DNA of 45,675 bases from Chryseobacterium gleum (GCA_945872795.1 CAMCAZ010000025.1:1-45675), one strand, 5' to 3'; shown: positions 35,120-43,806, counted from the first letter of the stretch. Notes: generated by a model not told the origin, from the sequence alone. Program-made: numbers and translations.

Positions 35120-38100
35120 GGATCGGTGATGGGTTGGTCGGGAGCGAGATGACAAAGATCGTTCGTTCGGTCGAGGAATCGCAGGTGATCGATCCCTGGT
35201 GGGATTCGACAAAGCCCTTCACGATGCTAAGGCCCAGACCGGTACCCTCCCCTTTCTTCTTGGTGGTGAACATAGGGTCGTACATCCGCGCCATGATATC
35301 CGCCGGAATGGGCGGGCCGTTGTTCACCACCGAGACCTGGAACCGGTCGTGCATCGCCAGAAGCTCCACCTCGATGTCCCCCTCATCACCAACAGCATGC
35401 AGGGCGTTGCTCAACAGGTTGGTCCATACCTGCGCCAGTTCATCTTCCACACCCCGGGCCATGCACACCTCGGGGGTCCGCTGGTGCAGTCGCACTCCCT
35501 TCCGGCCCGAGACCGAGAAGAGGGTGGCCACCATCCGCAGCTGCCGGGCCACATCGAATTCGGCGACATGCCGTTTCTCGTCACGATGCATGTAGCTGCG
35601 CAGGGCCTGCACCACCTTGGAGGCGCGCTCCGCAGCAAAATGCACGGTACGGAGCGACTCTCGCATGGAGGCGATGTTGACCACCGCTTCCATCAGTTGT
35701 TCACGCCGCGGATGTGTCACCAGCCGTTCCCATGACTGTCCCGGATCAGGGCTCCAGCCCACCTCCGCCATGCGGACAGGCCAATGCTTCCTGTTCAGCT
35801 CCGGGGCGATCGTAGCAAGCCGCTCGCGGAACAGGGTTGAACGCTGCATGATGACAGCCGGTGAAAGCGATGCGGGAAGCTCCGGCAAAAGCTCGGCAAG
35901 GAGAACCTGGTCCTCCGGGCGTATGCTCAACATGCTCTTGCCGACCAATTCACGGAGCAACAGGTCCAGGTTCTGGGCGGACCCTACCACGGCACCGAGG
36001 GGGCTGTTGATCTCATGGGCGATGCCCGCGGTGATCCGGCCGATGGCGGAAAGTCGCTCTTGGGAGACCAGCTCTTCCTGGGCTTCACGCAATCGCTGGA
36101 TGGCGGTTATATCCGTGCCATACACATTGATGAAATTGAACTCAGGAACGGGTGCGGTGGTCATCTCGAAGATGACATCGCCACAGGTGATGATCAAGGG
36201 GCCCGATGCCCCACGGAAACGGGCGAACAGGTCCGGGGGCAGGCGTTCACCTACATGCACGTTGAGCGCGGAAAGAACAGGTGCACTGGCCTGGTTGGCA
36301 TACCCCAGTAGGCCATCATGGGTTATCCGCAATACCGGGCTCGGGTTGCTGTCCGCGTACCGCGACATGGCCTCCAGCTCCCGCAGGCGGTCCGTACGTT
36401 CGTTCAAGGCCAATGCTAGTTCGTCATTCAGCCGTTCCTGCAGGACGGCCTTCTGCAGCAGCTCATCCTCCGAGCGCTGCTGCTGCTCCAGACGGATCAA
36501 CTGGGCGCTGAGCATGGCGGCCACCGTGGCCAATGTGCGCTCATGCTTGGGGCCGTAGAATGCCGGCCGGTCGTCTTCGGTATTGATGATGCCGAGCAGG
36601 CGCTCCCCGAACATCACCGGCACCACCAACTCCGACAGGCGATGTCGTTCATCCGGCACATAGCGCGGATCCTTTGATGTATCATCTATACGCTCCAGCC
36701 GGTGCGACAGCAGCACATCACCCACAATGCCGGCCCCTGGGTGCACGACCGGGCCATGGGTGATGAATTCCGTAGCAATGCGGCCATCCCGCCACGCTGC
36801 CTTCGGCAGGAGGCATCCACGCGTATCTTCAAGGCGGTAGACCACGCAGTGCTCCAGCCCGAATTCAGTGGCCATACGCACCACGAAATCCTCCAGCAAT
36901 GAGTCCTCCGTGGCATGCCCCAGCATGGATGCGGCCATTCGGCTGATCGCCTTCTCGACCTCCAGGTCCAGCTGGCGCTGTGCGTTGATGCAGTCCCGCT
37001 CCAAGGCCTCGGATACGGCCGCCGCGAAGGCCTCCAGTGCGGCCATCTGGGTATCGGGTGCCCAGAAGCCATCGCGCACGATGTCGATACAGATGAACCC
37101 CCACACGCCCTTGCGCGTGCGCAGGGGAATGGAAAGCAGGCGCTCCACCTGCTCCTGCTCCATGAAACCCCGCAGCTGCCCATGCGCCTCGGATACCCGG
37201 CGTGTGGTGTACGAACGCATTGCCAGGGTGGCCTCACCCACAGGACCCAGGGCGGCCATGGGAGCCCTCCAAGGCTCCGAAGGATCGAGCGTGTCGGGAG
37301 CGGACCATTTCAGCACCGGTCCGCAATCGAGCGACCCTGTGTCGGTGCCGTTCATGCGGAACAGCGTGACCCGATCCACTCCGAGCGAATTGCCCATGAG
37401 CTTCATGCCAACCCCGATGTTCTCCACCACATCTCCCTCCTCGAGCAATGCAGCAATGGCCGGGGCGAGCGCTTCGATCATGCGCTCGTTCAACTCGACA
37501 AGCTGCTGCACCTCGTGTTCCCTGCTTATATCAAAGAGGTTCCCCGTCAGCATCAGCCTGTCGGACTCGTGAAAGAACCGACCCACCTCACGCACCCAGA
37601 CCACACCGCTGTCGGGGCGCACGATGCGGTATTCCATGGTATAGTCCTCCTCGTGTGCGATCGCATGCTCCACCTGTTCGCGGACCTCGAGGGCATCCTG
37701 CGGATGAACGTTCTGGAGGCGTTGCACGGCACCACCCAGATACCACTCGGGCGGGTATCCGGTTATCGATGCCACGAAGCTGCTGATGAAGCGGACCGCG
37801 GGTTGCGGCCGCACCTCCTCCAGGAAAACGGCACCGGGGAGTTTCGACACCAGCGTCTGGAACCAGTTCCGGCTGCGCTCCAGCTCCCTGGCCATGTCAA
37901 TGCGGTCCGTGATGTCCAGGTGGATGCCGATGCTGCCCACCAGTTCACCCTGCGCATCAAAACGAGGAGCACCGCTGACCAGCAGGTGGCGCTGCCCGGT
38001 GTCCGGATGCCTGATGGACACCTCCCATGCCCCGGAAAGACCCTTGGAGCGCTCCTCCGCCGCCCTCCGCCGTGCACGATCGCCCTCCTGCGCATCCGTG

Positions 38101-39098
38101 AACTTCACCAGCTCCTGTACCTGGCGACCGATCATCTCGCCCTCGGTGCAACCCAGTATCCTGGCCATGGCGGCATTGGTGGATAGCACACGCTCTTCCA
38201 GGTCCACCACGAGCAAGCCCAGGTCCATGTTGGTGATCACGCTGCGGAAATACGCCTCGCGGTTGCGTATTTCGGCTTCCACCCGGAGGCGCTCCGTGAG
38301 GTCCAGGGCGTTGATCTGGAGGAAACGCCCACCTTGGTGGAACGAGGTCATCCGCACCTCCAATGTTACCCGCTGACCGTGCCGGTTGGTCAGCGACAAC
38401 TCGAACGGGCGGGCATCCGCGGGCCGTTGCGCATCTTGCGCCAGGCGTGCCAGGAAACGGTCCCATACCGCAGCGTATCGCGCGGGCAGGAAAAGGCCTC
38501 CAAGGGTCCTGCCCAGGGCATGGGCTTCCGGTATGCCATGGAAGGCCTCCGCAGTACGGTTCCATCGTGCCACACGGCCGCCCATGTCCACCACGATGAT
38601 CTGGTCGGTCGAACTGTCGATCACCGCACGCAACGCATCCTCCTGTTGCCGGGCTGTTTCAAGGGCCTGCCTTGCCTCCAGCAGGCTGGTGTCATAACTC
38701 TGCTGGAGGAAGACGTACTCCGCGATGCTGTCATGCGGGGGCAGGTCGCTGAAGGTGATCCCCAGCATGCCGATCGTTTGTTCGGCGTTGATAAGGGGGT
38801 TCGCCGCAAGCAGGTGGACGCCACCGTCGATATGCTTGACCGAGCCCTTGAACTTCAATGCACGTGAACGGTCCTGGAAAAATCGAAGACCCTTGGCCGG
38901 GCGAAGAAAGGTCTCCAGGTCGGTCGGGCGCGTGGCCTCGAAAACATCCTTGAAGTACGACCCTGCGCGGGCACCGGGCACCAGCCTGCTCATGGCAGGC
39001 CCTGCGTGCACGATCCGCCCCTCTTCATCCAGCACCAGGGAGAAGGGTGCCACGGCCTCGATCACCGCGGCGAGTGCTCCGGGGGTCAGTGATCCCAT
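35076..39098 (-). CDS. HNOBA/PAS/GAF histidine kinase partnered with H-NOX
   Basis: 1,340 residues, cytosolic (no membrane segment). The N-terminal ~150 residues match the HNOB-associated domain: APFSLVLDEEGRIVHAG, ALKFKGSVKHID, LGITFSDLPPHDSIAEY, then a coiled stretch. It continues with about four PAS domains (about 155-530 and 935-1025), two GAF domains (about 545-890), and a kinase core with His1028 in GIAHEINSPLG, N box WTNLLSNALHAV and G2 box GTGLGLSIVKGF. The G1 box reads NNGPPIP instead of D-x-G-x-G. An unusual ~100-residue helical segment separates the His helix from the rest of the dimerisation domain. Such kinases are inhibited by NO-bound H-NOX. It starts 4 bases after the H-NOX gene. 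Confidence 0.92.
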   Translation of the reverse strand: MGSLTPGALAAVIEAVAPFSLVLDEEGRIVHAGPAMSRLVPGARAGSYFKDVFEATRPTDLETFLRPAKGLRFFQDRSRALKFKGSVKHIDGGVHLLAANPLINAEQTIGMLGITFSDLPPHDSIAEYVFLQQSYDTSLLEARQALETARQQEDALRAVIDSSTDQIIVVDMGGRVARWNRTAEAFHGIPEAHALGRTLGGLFLPARYAAVWDRFLARLAQDAQRPADARPFELSLTNRHGQRVTLEVRMTSFHQGGRFLQINALDLTERLRVEAEIRNREAYFRSVITNMDLGLLVVDLEERVLSTNAAMARILGCTEGEMIGRQVQELVKFTDAQEGDRARRRAAEERSKGLSGAWEVSIRHPDTGQRHLLVSGAPRFDAQGELVGSIGIHLDITDRIDMARELERSRNWFQTLVSKLPGAVFLEEVRPQPAVRFISSFVASITGYPPEWYLGGAVQRLQNVHPQDALEVREQVEHAIAHEEDYTMEYRIVRPDSGVVWVREVGRFFHESDRLMLTGNLFDISREHEVQQLVELNERMIEALAPAIAALLEEGDVVENIGVGMKLMGNSLGVDRVTLFRMNGTDTGSLDCGPVLKWSAPDTLDPSEPWRAPMAALGPVGEATLAMRSYTTRRVSEAHGQLRGFMEQEQVERLLSIPLRTRKGVWGFICIDIVRDGFWAPDTQMAALEAFAAAVSEALERDCINAQRQLDLEVEKAISRMAASMLGHATEDSLLEDFVVRMATEFGLEHCVVYRLEDTRGCLLPKAAWRDGRIATEFITHGPVVHPGAGIVGDVLLSHRLERIDDTSKDPRYVPDERHRLSELVVPVMFGERLLGIINTEDDRPAFYGPKHERTLATVAAMLSAQLIRLEQQQRSEDELLQKAVLQERLNDELALALNERTDRLRELEAMSRYADSNPSPVLRITHDGLLGYANQASAPVLSALNVHVGERLPPDLFARFRGASGPLIITCGDVIFEMTTAPVPEFNFINVYGTDITAIQRLREAQEELVSQERLSAIGRITAGIAHEINSPLGAVVGSAQNLDLLLRELVGKSMLSIRPEDQVLLAELLPELPASLSPAVIMQRSTLFRERLATIAPELNRKHWPVRMAEVGWSPDPGQSWERLVTHPRREQLMEAVVNIASMRESLRTVHFAAERASKVVQALRSYMHRDEKRHVAEFDVARQLRMVATLFSVSGRKGVRLHQRTPEVCMARGVEDELAQVWTNLLSNALHAVGDEGDIEVELLAMHDRFQVSVVNNGPPIPADIMARMYDPMFTTKKKGEGTGLGLSIVKGFVESHQGSITCDSSTERTIFVISLPTNPSPIHDERTSAGHTVGGR

Positions 39099-39102
39099 GG
39101 GC

Positions 39103-39642
39103 TCAGGTCAAACGGAAGAGGTCATGCGCGCCGGTATCCTCCCTGCGCTCGAGATGTTCCACCTTCACCGTCCGGCCAAAGCGCTCGCCCAAGCCCTTCA
39201 TCATGCCCACCACCACCGGCGCCAGACCTGCACGGTGGCTTGTGTAGGTAAGCAGGATGGCCCCATCCTCCTCGATCCGGGAATGGAACTCCGGCGGCCG
39301 CAGGGCCGGCATGATATTGGCCACCCGGTCATGCAGCATGTCCAGGTTACCAAGGAACTCCTCCAGGGTATTGCCGGTCAAGGCCATCAGGTTGCCGTAT
39401 CCGGTGGTGGCGGTATGCGTCACCCAATACCTGCCGAAGCCTTCAAGGATGTCGTTCGCCGGCACACCCAGTTCCTGTGAGGCAGCCTCGACCAGCTGGT
39501 AGGTGAGTTCATCCGGATACGAATCCATGCCGATGAACTCGGCCCCGGGACAGCCTGCACGGTCCGCGATACGCTGCCACATCCCTTCGCCGTGCCCCCG
39601 CACGACCATCTCCTTGATGGCTCGATTGATCAGGCCGTACAT
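39103..39642 (-). CDS. H-NOX heme nitric oxide/oxygen-binding protein
   Basis: 179 residues, the size of a stand-alone H-NOX domain. Proximal heme ligand His104 (NLDMLHDRV) and the heme-propionate motif Y-x-S-x-R (Y133, S135, R137 in YTSHR) are intact. The distal region lacks an obvious tyrosine like that which stabilises O2 in oxygen-binding H-NOX, so a NO-selective sensor is expected. First gene of a three-gene operon with kinase and receiver. The AT-rich 39660-39690 region upstream is the probable promoter; no clear -33 element is seen. Confidence 0.93.
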   Translation of the reverse strand: MYGLINRAIKEMVVRGHGEGMWQRIADRAGCPGAEFIGMDSYPDELTYQLVEAASQELGVPANDILEGFGRYWVTHTATTGYGNLMALTGNTLEEFLGNLDMLHDRVANIMPALRPPEFHSRIEEDGAILLTYTSHRAGLAPVVVGMMKGLGERFGRTVKVEHLERREDTGAHDLFRLT

Positions 39643-39795
39643 GGTAGGAGTTCAGTTCATGCGAATATATAGCATATCTAAAGCGAACACGGATGAACGC
39701 CGAACAACCAAGCTCCGTCCGGGGCGCCGAAAAAGGCCCGGAGAAGCGCGTTCTGCATCAGGTGCATCTCAATGTGCTATTCGTGGAAGCTCGCC

Positions 39796-39927
39796 CTAGG
39801 CATCCAGCCCCAGCCGCAGGTGTAGTGCGCCGTTGGGGGCGGTGAGGGGTTCGGCCGGGAGGGGCTGGGCTAGGCCCGTGGCGTGGAGGAGGAGGAAGGA
39901 GAGGAGGAGGGAGAGGGGGCGGGGCAT
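39796..39927 (-). pseudogene. broken 5' end of a GH97 gene (copy A)
   Basis: An ATG at 39927 opens a 43-codon frame: signal peptide MPRPLSLLLSFLLLHATG, then LNGALHLRL-type sequence (APNGALHLRLGLDA) and a stop. The mature start aligns with SPSGDLHLRLWLDA of the intact GH97 enzyme at 34.4 kb. The rest of the gene is missing. Nearly identical to copy B. Confidence 0.7.
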
Positions 39928-40171
39928 GGGCAAGCGGGCCCCCGAAGATCGGTAGCATCAGATGGGTCGGAGGAGATCGGGATGGTTTGGGCGTGCCGGC
40001 GCTCAAATGCAGCGCCGTCGGGCTTTCCCCTCCAAGTCCTCGCCGGATTACCGGCTCCGGGCTTTCCGGTCCAATCCCTCACGCGGAACACCGGATCAAC
40101 CAACGTCAATGGAACGCGTTCACTGACACGAGTTGATCACTTGCCGATCGCATCGCGGTATGTCGCCGGAT

Positions 40172-40179
40172 TATCTTTG
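40172..40179 (+). promoter_or_regulatory. -7 element of the toxin-antitoxin operon
   Basis: TATCTTTG, an exact match, 7 bases before the ATG at 40187, so the message would be leaderless or nearly so. No well-placed -33 element was found. An ATG at 40133 would lie upstream of this promoter, which supports 40187. Confidence 0.5.
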
Positions 40180-40186
40180 GGACACC

Positions 40187-40564
40187 ATGGACATCCAGGC
40201 CCTCAAGGTCGAGATACAGCAAGTGCTGGCTTCCACCAGCGATCCTGATCTGCTGGGCAAGCTGAAGCGGCATTTGGAAATGCTGTCGGGAACCCGGTCC
40301 GAGCTGATCAATAGCGGATCGATCCTGAAAGAGCCCGAACCCATTCCCGTGTTGCGTGCCGAAGTGAAGCGCTTGGTGGATGAGGTGCGCGATACGCAGG
40401 TTCTGAGCAGCGTGCTTGCCTTCCTACGCGGCGATCAGGATGAACTGCTCTGGCGTTCGGTGCTGAGCGCGCGAGCGGAGCGGGCCGAGGCCGACTTCGC
40501 TGCTGGTCGTGTGTACACGCAGGAACAAGTAGAGGCCCATTTCAAGGCCAAGCGTGCACGGTGA
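40187..40564 (+). CDS. antitoxin of a RelE/ParE-type module
   Basis: 125 residues. N-terminal helices (MDIQALKVEIQQVLASTSDP) and a C-terminal basic tail (YTQEQVEAHFKAKRAR) that recalls toxin-wrapping antitoxin tails (T-x-E-E-V). The middle is helical. No DNA-binding fold is obvious. Overlaps the toxin gene by four bases (GTGA), the standard coupling. Confidence 0.75.
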   Translation: MDIQALKVEIQQVLASTSDPDLLGKLKRHLEMLSGTRSELINSGSILKEPEPIPVLRAEVKRLVDEVRDTQVLSSVLAFLRGDQDELLWRSVLSARAERAEADFAAGRVYTQEQVEAHFKAKRAR

Positions 40565-40860
40565 AGGTCGTCTGGTCAGCGTGGGCGCTGCGGCAGGTGG
40601 ACGAGATCCACGCGTGGTACAGCACGGAAGCATCACCCGAGGTGGCCGACCGCATCGTGGAGGACATCCTTGCTGTAACGCACCTGCTGGAACAATTCCC
40701 CTTCGGTGGCCAAGTGGAACCTTGGTTGGAGCACAAAGGGCTGGGGCATCGCCGCGTGATAGCTGGCAACTACAAGGTCGTTTACCGTGTGCGCCAGGAT
40801 GAGGCGCGCATCGTGGACGTCTTCGATAGCAGGCAGGACCCGGGGAAGATGACCGTGTAG
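40561..40860 (+). CDS. RelE/ParE-family toxin
   Basis: 99 residues, GTG start. RelE/ParE fold: VVWSAWALRQVDEIHAWY, a mid-protein LLEQFPFGG, then RRVIAGNYKVVYRV and VDVFDSRQDP. ParE-type toxins poison gyrase and RelE-type cleave mRNA on the ribosome; which applies is not clear. The final stop abuts the broken GH97 copy B on the opposite strand. Confidence 0.85.
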   Translation: MKVVWSAWALRQVDEIHAWYSTEASPEVADRIVEDILAVTHLLEQFPFGGQVEPWLEHKGLGHRRVIAGNYKVVYRVRQDEARIVDVFDSRQDPGKMTV

Positions 40861-40883
40861 GTGGGCACGCCCTTCGCGACCTG

Positions 40884-40899
40884 TCCCGCCTTAGCGGGA
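40884..40899. repeat. small hairpin TCCCGC-CTTA-GCGGGA
   Basis: A perfect 6-bp stem with a 4-base loop, inside copy B and absent from copy A at the aligned place. Looks like a short dispersed palindrome insertion. Confidence 0.5.
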
Positions 40900-41003
40900 T
40901 CCAGCCCCAGCCGCAGGTGTAGGGCGCCGTTGGGTGCATTGAGGGGTTCGGCCGGGAGGGGCTGGGCCATGCCCGTGGCGTGGAGGAAGAGGAAGGGGAG
41001 GAG

Positions 41004-41021
41004 GTCCGCAATTCTGCGGAC
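41004..41021. repeat. small hairpin GTCCGCA-ATTC-TGCGGAC
   Basis: A perfect 7-bp stem inserted in the signal-peptide coding part of GH97 copy B; copy A reads through without it. Confidence 0.6.
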
Positions 41022-41133
41022 GGAGAGGGGGCGGGGCATGGTTTGACCCACCGAGATTCCCTTCCATCAAAGTTGCCCCCCCACCCCCTTGAACTTCTCC
41101 ACGAAGGGATCAGCGCCGGAACGCCCCAACCCC

Positions 41134-41226
41134 TTAATTCTGATCCAACTTCTTCACCATCGTCAAGATCGTCGCCAGTGCCACGGTCTCTCCGGTTTCA
41201 TCCACCACGTCCACCAGCCACTTCAT
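41134..41226 (-). pseudogene. 3' fragment of a second paaZ (last 29 codons)
   Basis: An ATG at 41226, overlapping the stop of the small membrane gene (ATGA), opens a 30-codon frame whose peptide is identical to the PaaZ C-terminus from KWLVDVV to KKLDQN. The two DNA copies differ at about a dozen positions, all synonymous by my reading, plus the stop (TAA against TGA). It is too short to act as PaaZ. Confidence 0.8.
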
Positions 41227-41504
41227 GTCACTCTTGGTCTTGCGATGGTATTTCTGACCACCAGTAGGGTGATCACAAGAAAGTGAGCGCCAATGGCGAG
41301 CAACAAATAGAACCACCACACAAGCGCATCACCCTCCTTGGACAGGGCAAAGAGGCCGTACAGAAGTGGGGCACTGTATAGCAACAATAAGCTCATATGG
41401 CCCAAGAGGGTCTTCCACTTGTGCTTACTGCGCGCGGATAGTATGGCCACGGCCACTCCGAGGACCAAGTAGCCGCTTAGCATGATCAGGTTGTCCTCGC
41501 TCAC
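41223..41504 (-). CDS. small integral membrane protein downstream of paaZ
   Basis: 93 residues from a GTG at 41504, chosen because the paralogue at 25.7 kb starts MSED at the matching place; a TTG at 41516 would overlap the paaZ stop. Three hydrophobic helices (about 6-22, 33-54, 62-84). It lies 8 bases after paaZ and should be co-transcribed. A second paaZ 3' end follows it directly. Function unknown; perhaps unrelated to the pathway. Confidence 0.7.
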   Translation of the reverse strand: MSEDNLIMLSGYLVLGVAVAILSARSKHKWKTLLGHMSLLLLYSAPLLYGLFALSKEGDALVWWFYLLLAIGAHFLVITLLVVRNTIARPRVT

Positions 41505-41512
41505 GGGAATGG

Positions 41513-43579
41513 TCAATTCTGATCCAATTTCTTGACCATGGTGAGAATAGTCGCCAGCGCCACGGTCTCGCCGGTCTCATCCACGACGTCCACCAACCAC
41601 TTCACGATCCCCCGCGCCACATCCGCGCCCTTCGGTGAGTCATCGGTCTTCGGCCGCTTCTCCTGGTCCAGCTTCTCGCGGCAGGTGAACTTCACCTGGA
41701 TGGTGGAGCCGGGATACACCGGCTTCAGGAACCTGCACTCCTCGATGCCGTAGTTGAGCAGCACGGGGCCTTTCGGCGGGTCCACGAACAGGCCGGCGGC
41801 CCGGCTGAGGATGAAGTAACCGTGCGCCACGCGGCCGGTGAAAGGGGTGCCCTCGAGGCTGTTGGCGTCCATGTGCGCGTAGAAGCGGTCGCCGCTCAGC
41901 TCGGCGAAGTCCTCGATGTTCTGCAGCGTCACCAGGTGGGTCTCGCTGATCAGCGTGTCACCGATGTGGAGCTCCTCGAAGTGCAGGCGGAAGGGGTGCT
42001 TCTCGCTGATGTGGTAGCGCGCGCCCTGCTGGTATTGCTGGGTGAGGGCGGTGATCATGCTGGGGTGGCCCTGGATGGCGGTGCGCTGCAGGTAGTGCAT
42101 CACGCCGCGCTTGCCGCCCATCTCCTCGCCGCCGCCCGCGCGACCGGGGCCGCCGTGCACCAGCGTGGCCAGCGGGCTGCCGTGGCCGGTGTTCTCCTTG
42201 GCCATCTCGCGGTTGAGGATGAGCATGCGGCCGTGGTGGCTGGCGGCGCCCCACACGAACTGCTGCGCCACCTTTTCATCGTACGTGGCGATGCTGGCGC
42301 AGAGGCTGCCCTTGCCGAGCTTGGTGAGGGCCACGGCATCGTCGATGTCGGTATAGGGCATCAGCGTGCTCACCGGACCGAAGGCCTCCACGTTGTGGCT
42401 CTGCTGGTTCTTCCAGGGATCGCTGTTGAGCAGCAGGATGGGGCTCATGAAGGCGCCCTTCGCCGCATCGGCCCCGGTGAGGTTCACGCTGTCGGTGCTG
42501 CCGTACACGATCTGCGAGCCTTTGAGCAGCTCGTCCAGCGCGCGCTTCACCTCGTTGCGTTGCGCCTGTCCGGCCAGGGCGCCCATGCGCACGCCCTCGG
42601 CACGCGGGTCGCCGATCACGGTGCCGCCCAGGCGCTTGCCGATGGCGATCTGCACATCCTCCAGCACGCCGGCGGGCACCAGGATGCGGCGCGCGCCGGT
42701 GCAGCGTTGGCCGCACTTCAGCGTCATCTCCTTGCCCACTTCCTTGATGAAGAGGTCGAACTCCTCGGTGCCCGGCACGGCGTCGGGGCCGAGCACGATG
42801 GCGTTGAGGCTGTCGGCCTCCATGTTGAAGGGCACGCTCTCGTCCACGATGCGCGGATGGCGCTTGAGCATGCGGCCGGTGCTGGCGCTGCCGGTGAAGG
42901 TGACCACGTCCTGCTGCATCACGTGGTCCAGCAGGCCATCGGCGCTGCCGCAGATGAGCTGGATGGCGCCCTCGGGCACGATGCCGCTGGCCACGATGTC
43001 CTTCACCATGGCCTCGGTGAGGTAGCTGGTGACGGTGGCGGGCTTCACCACAGCGGGCACGCCGGCCATCCAGTTCACCGCCACCTTTTCCAGCATGCCC
43101 CAGATGGGGAAGTTGAAGGCGTTGATGTGCACGGCCACGCCCTCCTTGGGCACCATGATGTGGTGGCCGATGAAGCTGCCCTGCTTGCTGGTCTTGATGG
43201 CCTCGCCGTCCACGTAGAAAGGCATGTTGCCCAGCGTGCGGCGCAGGCTGGCGTTGGCGAAGAGGTTGCCGATGCCACCCTCGATGTCCACCCAGCTGTC
43301 GGCCTTGGTGGCGCCGGTCTTGTAGCTGATCTGGTAGTACGTGTCCTTGCGCTCCATCAGGTAGAGGGCGAGGGCCTTGAGCATGCGCCCGCGCTCGGGG
43401 AAGGTCATCTTGCGCAGCGGAGGGCCGCCGACGGTGCGGGCGTAGTGGAGCATGTGGGCGAAGTCGAGTCCGCCGGAGGAAGTGGTGGCTACGAGTTCAC
43501 CGTTACTGGCATCAAAGAGCTCGGCTTGTTTGCCGGTTCCTTTCACCCAGTTGCCAGCGATATAGTTCTCTAATTGCAT
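41513..43579 (-). CDS. paaZ: phenylacetic acid degradation bifunctional protein PaaZ
   Basis: 688 residues, full length. N-terminal aldehyde dehydrogenase domain (about 1-520) with catalytic Cys in LKCGQRCTGARRI and VTFTGSASTGR for NADP binding; C-terminal MaoC-like (R)-specific hydratase domain (about 535-688) with FAELSGDRFYAHMD and GRVAHGYFILSR. PaaZ hydrolytically opens oxepin-CoA and oxidises the resulting semialdehyde to 3-oxo-5,6-dehydrosuberyl-CoA in the aerobic phenylacetyl-CoA pathway. No other paa gene is here; the hydratase at 3.3 kb is too distant to count. Enclosed between 5' and 3' ends of another paaZ. Confidence 0.94.
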   Translation of the reverse strand: MQLENYIAGNWVKGTGKQAELFDASNGELVATTSSGGLDFAHMLHYARTVGGPPLRKMTFPERGRMLKALALYLMERKDTYYQISYKTGATKADSWVDIEGGIGNLFANASLRRTLGNMPFYVDGEAIKTSKQGSFIGHHIMVPKEGVAVHINAFNFPIWGMLEKVAVNWMAGVPAVVKPATVTSYLTEAMVKDIVASGIVPEGAIQLICGSADGLLDHVMQQDVVTFTGSASTGRMLKRHPRIVDESVPFNMEADSLNAIVLGPDAVPGTEEFDLFIKEVGKEMTLKCGQRCTGARRILVPAGVLEDVQIAIGKRLGGTVIGDPRAEGVRMGALAGQAQRNEVKRALDELLKGSQIVYGSTDSVNLTGADAAKGAFMSPILLLNSDPWKNQQSHNVEAFGPVSTLMPYTDIDDAVALTKLGKGSLCASIATYDEKVAQQFVWGAASHHGRMLILNREMAKENTGHGSPLATLVHGGPGRAGGGEEMGGKRGVMHYLQRTAIQGHPSMITALTQQYQQGARYHISEKHPFRLHFEELHIGDTLISETHLVTLQNIEDFAELSGDRFYAHMDANSLEGTPFTGRVAHGYFILSRAAGLFVDPPKGPVLLNYGIEECRFLKPVYPGSTIQVKFTCREKLDQEKRPKTDDSPKGADVARGIVKWLVDVVDETGETVALATILTMVKKLDQN

Positions 43580-43643
43580 GGAGCGAAGATCGGAAGGAAA
43601 TGACAGCCGCAGATGCGCCTGCGGCGCTGTGGGGGAATACGGG

Positions 43644-43670
43644 CGCAGATTCCGCAGATGACGCAGATTG
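43644..43670. repeat. three 9-bp tandem units upstream of paaZ
   Basis: Three successive units beginning CGCAGAT, differing only in the last two bases, with a fourth partial copy about 36 bases away towards paaZ. It lies between the divergent paaZ and T9SS genes and looks like a dispersed short repeat. Confidence 0.6.
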
Positions 43671-43806
43671 GGCTCACTACCGTTCGCGGTGGAGGGGGAA
43701 CATTTGCAGGACGTTTGGTTGACTCACGCTTCCAACTTCCTCCAGTACAGAAGGATCGCCCCAGCGGCGAGGTAAGGGGACGCTTGGGGTCGAACCATGA
43801 TGAGAC

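Larger units (their letters stand above)
40861..41039 (-). pseudogene. broken 5' end of a GH97 gene (copy B)
   Basis: ATG at 41039, MPRPLS, an inserted VRRIAD-like segment, then LLPFLFLHATGMAQ, LNAPNGALHLRLGLD, and GVPTYTV, aligning with APTYTI of the intact GH97. It ends at the toxin gene boundary. Relative to copy A it carries an 18-bp hairpin inside the signal peptide and a second hairpin downstream. Confidence 0.7.

Noticed and set aside
41060-41130. coding remnant ending in a DPFVEKFKGVGGQL-like peptide on the minus strand
   Set aside because: It looks protein-like, but it is too short and I recognise no family, so it is not called.
41822-43573. 583-codon plus-strand ORF over paaZ
   Set aside because: Antisense shadow of a GC-rich gene; Ala/His/Val-rich with no motif, while the minus strand encodes complete PaaZ.
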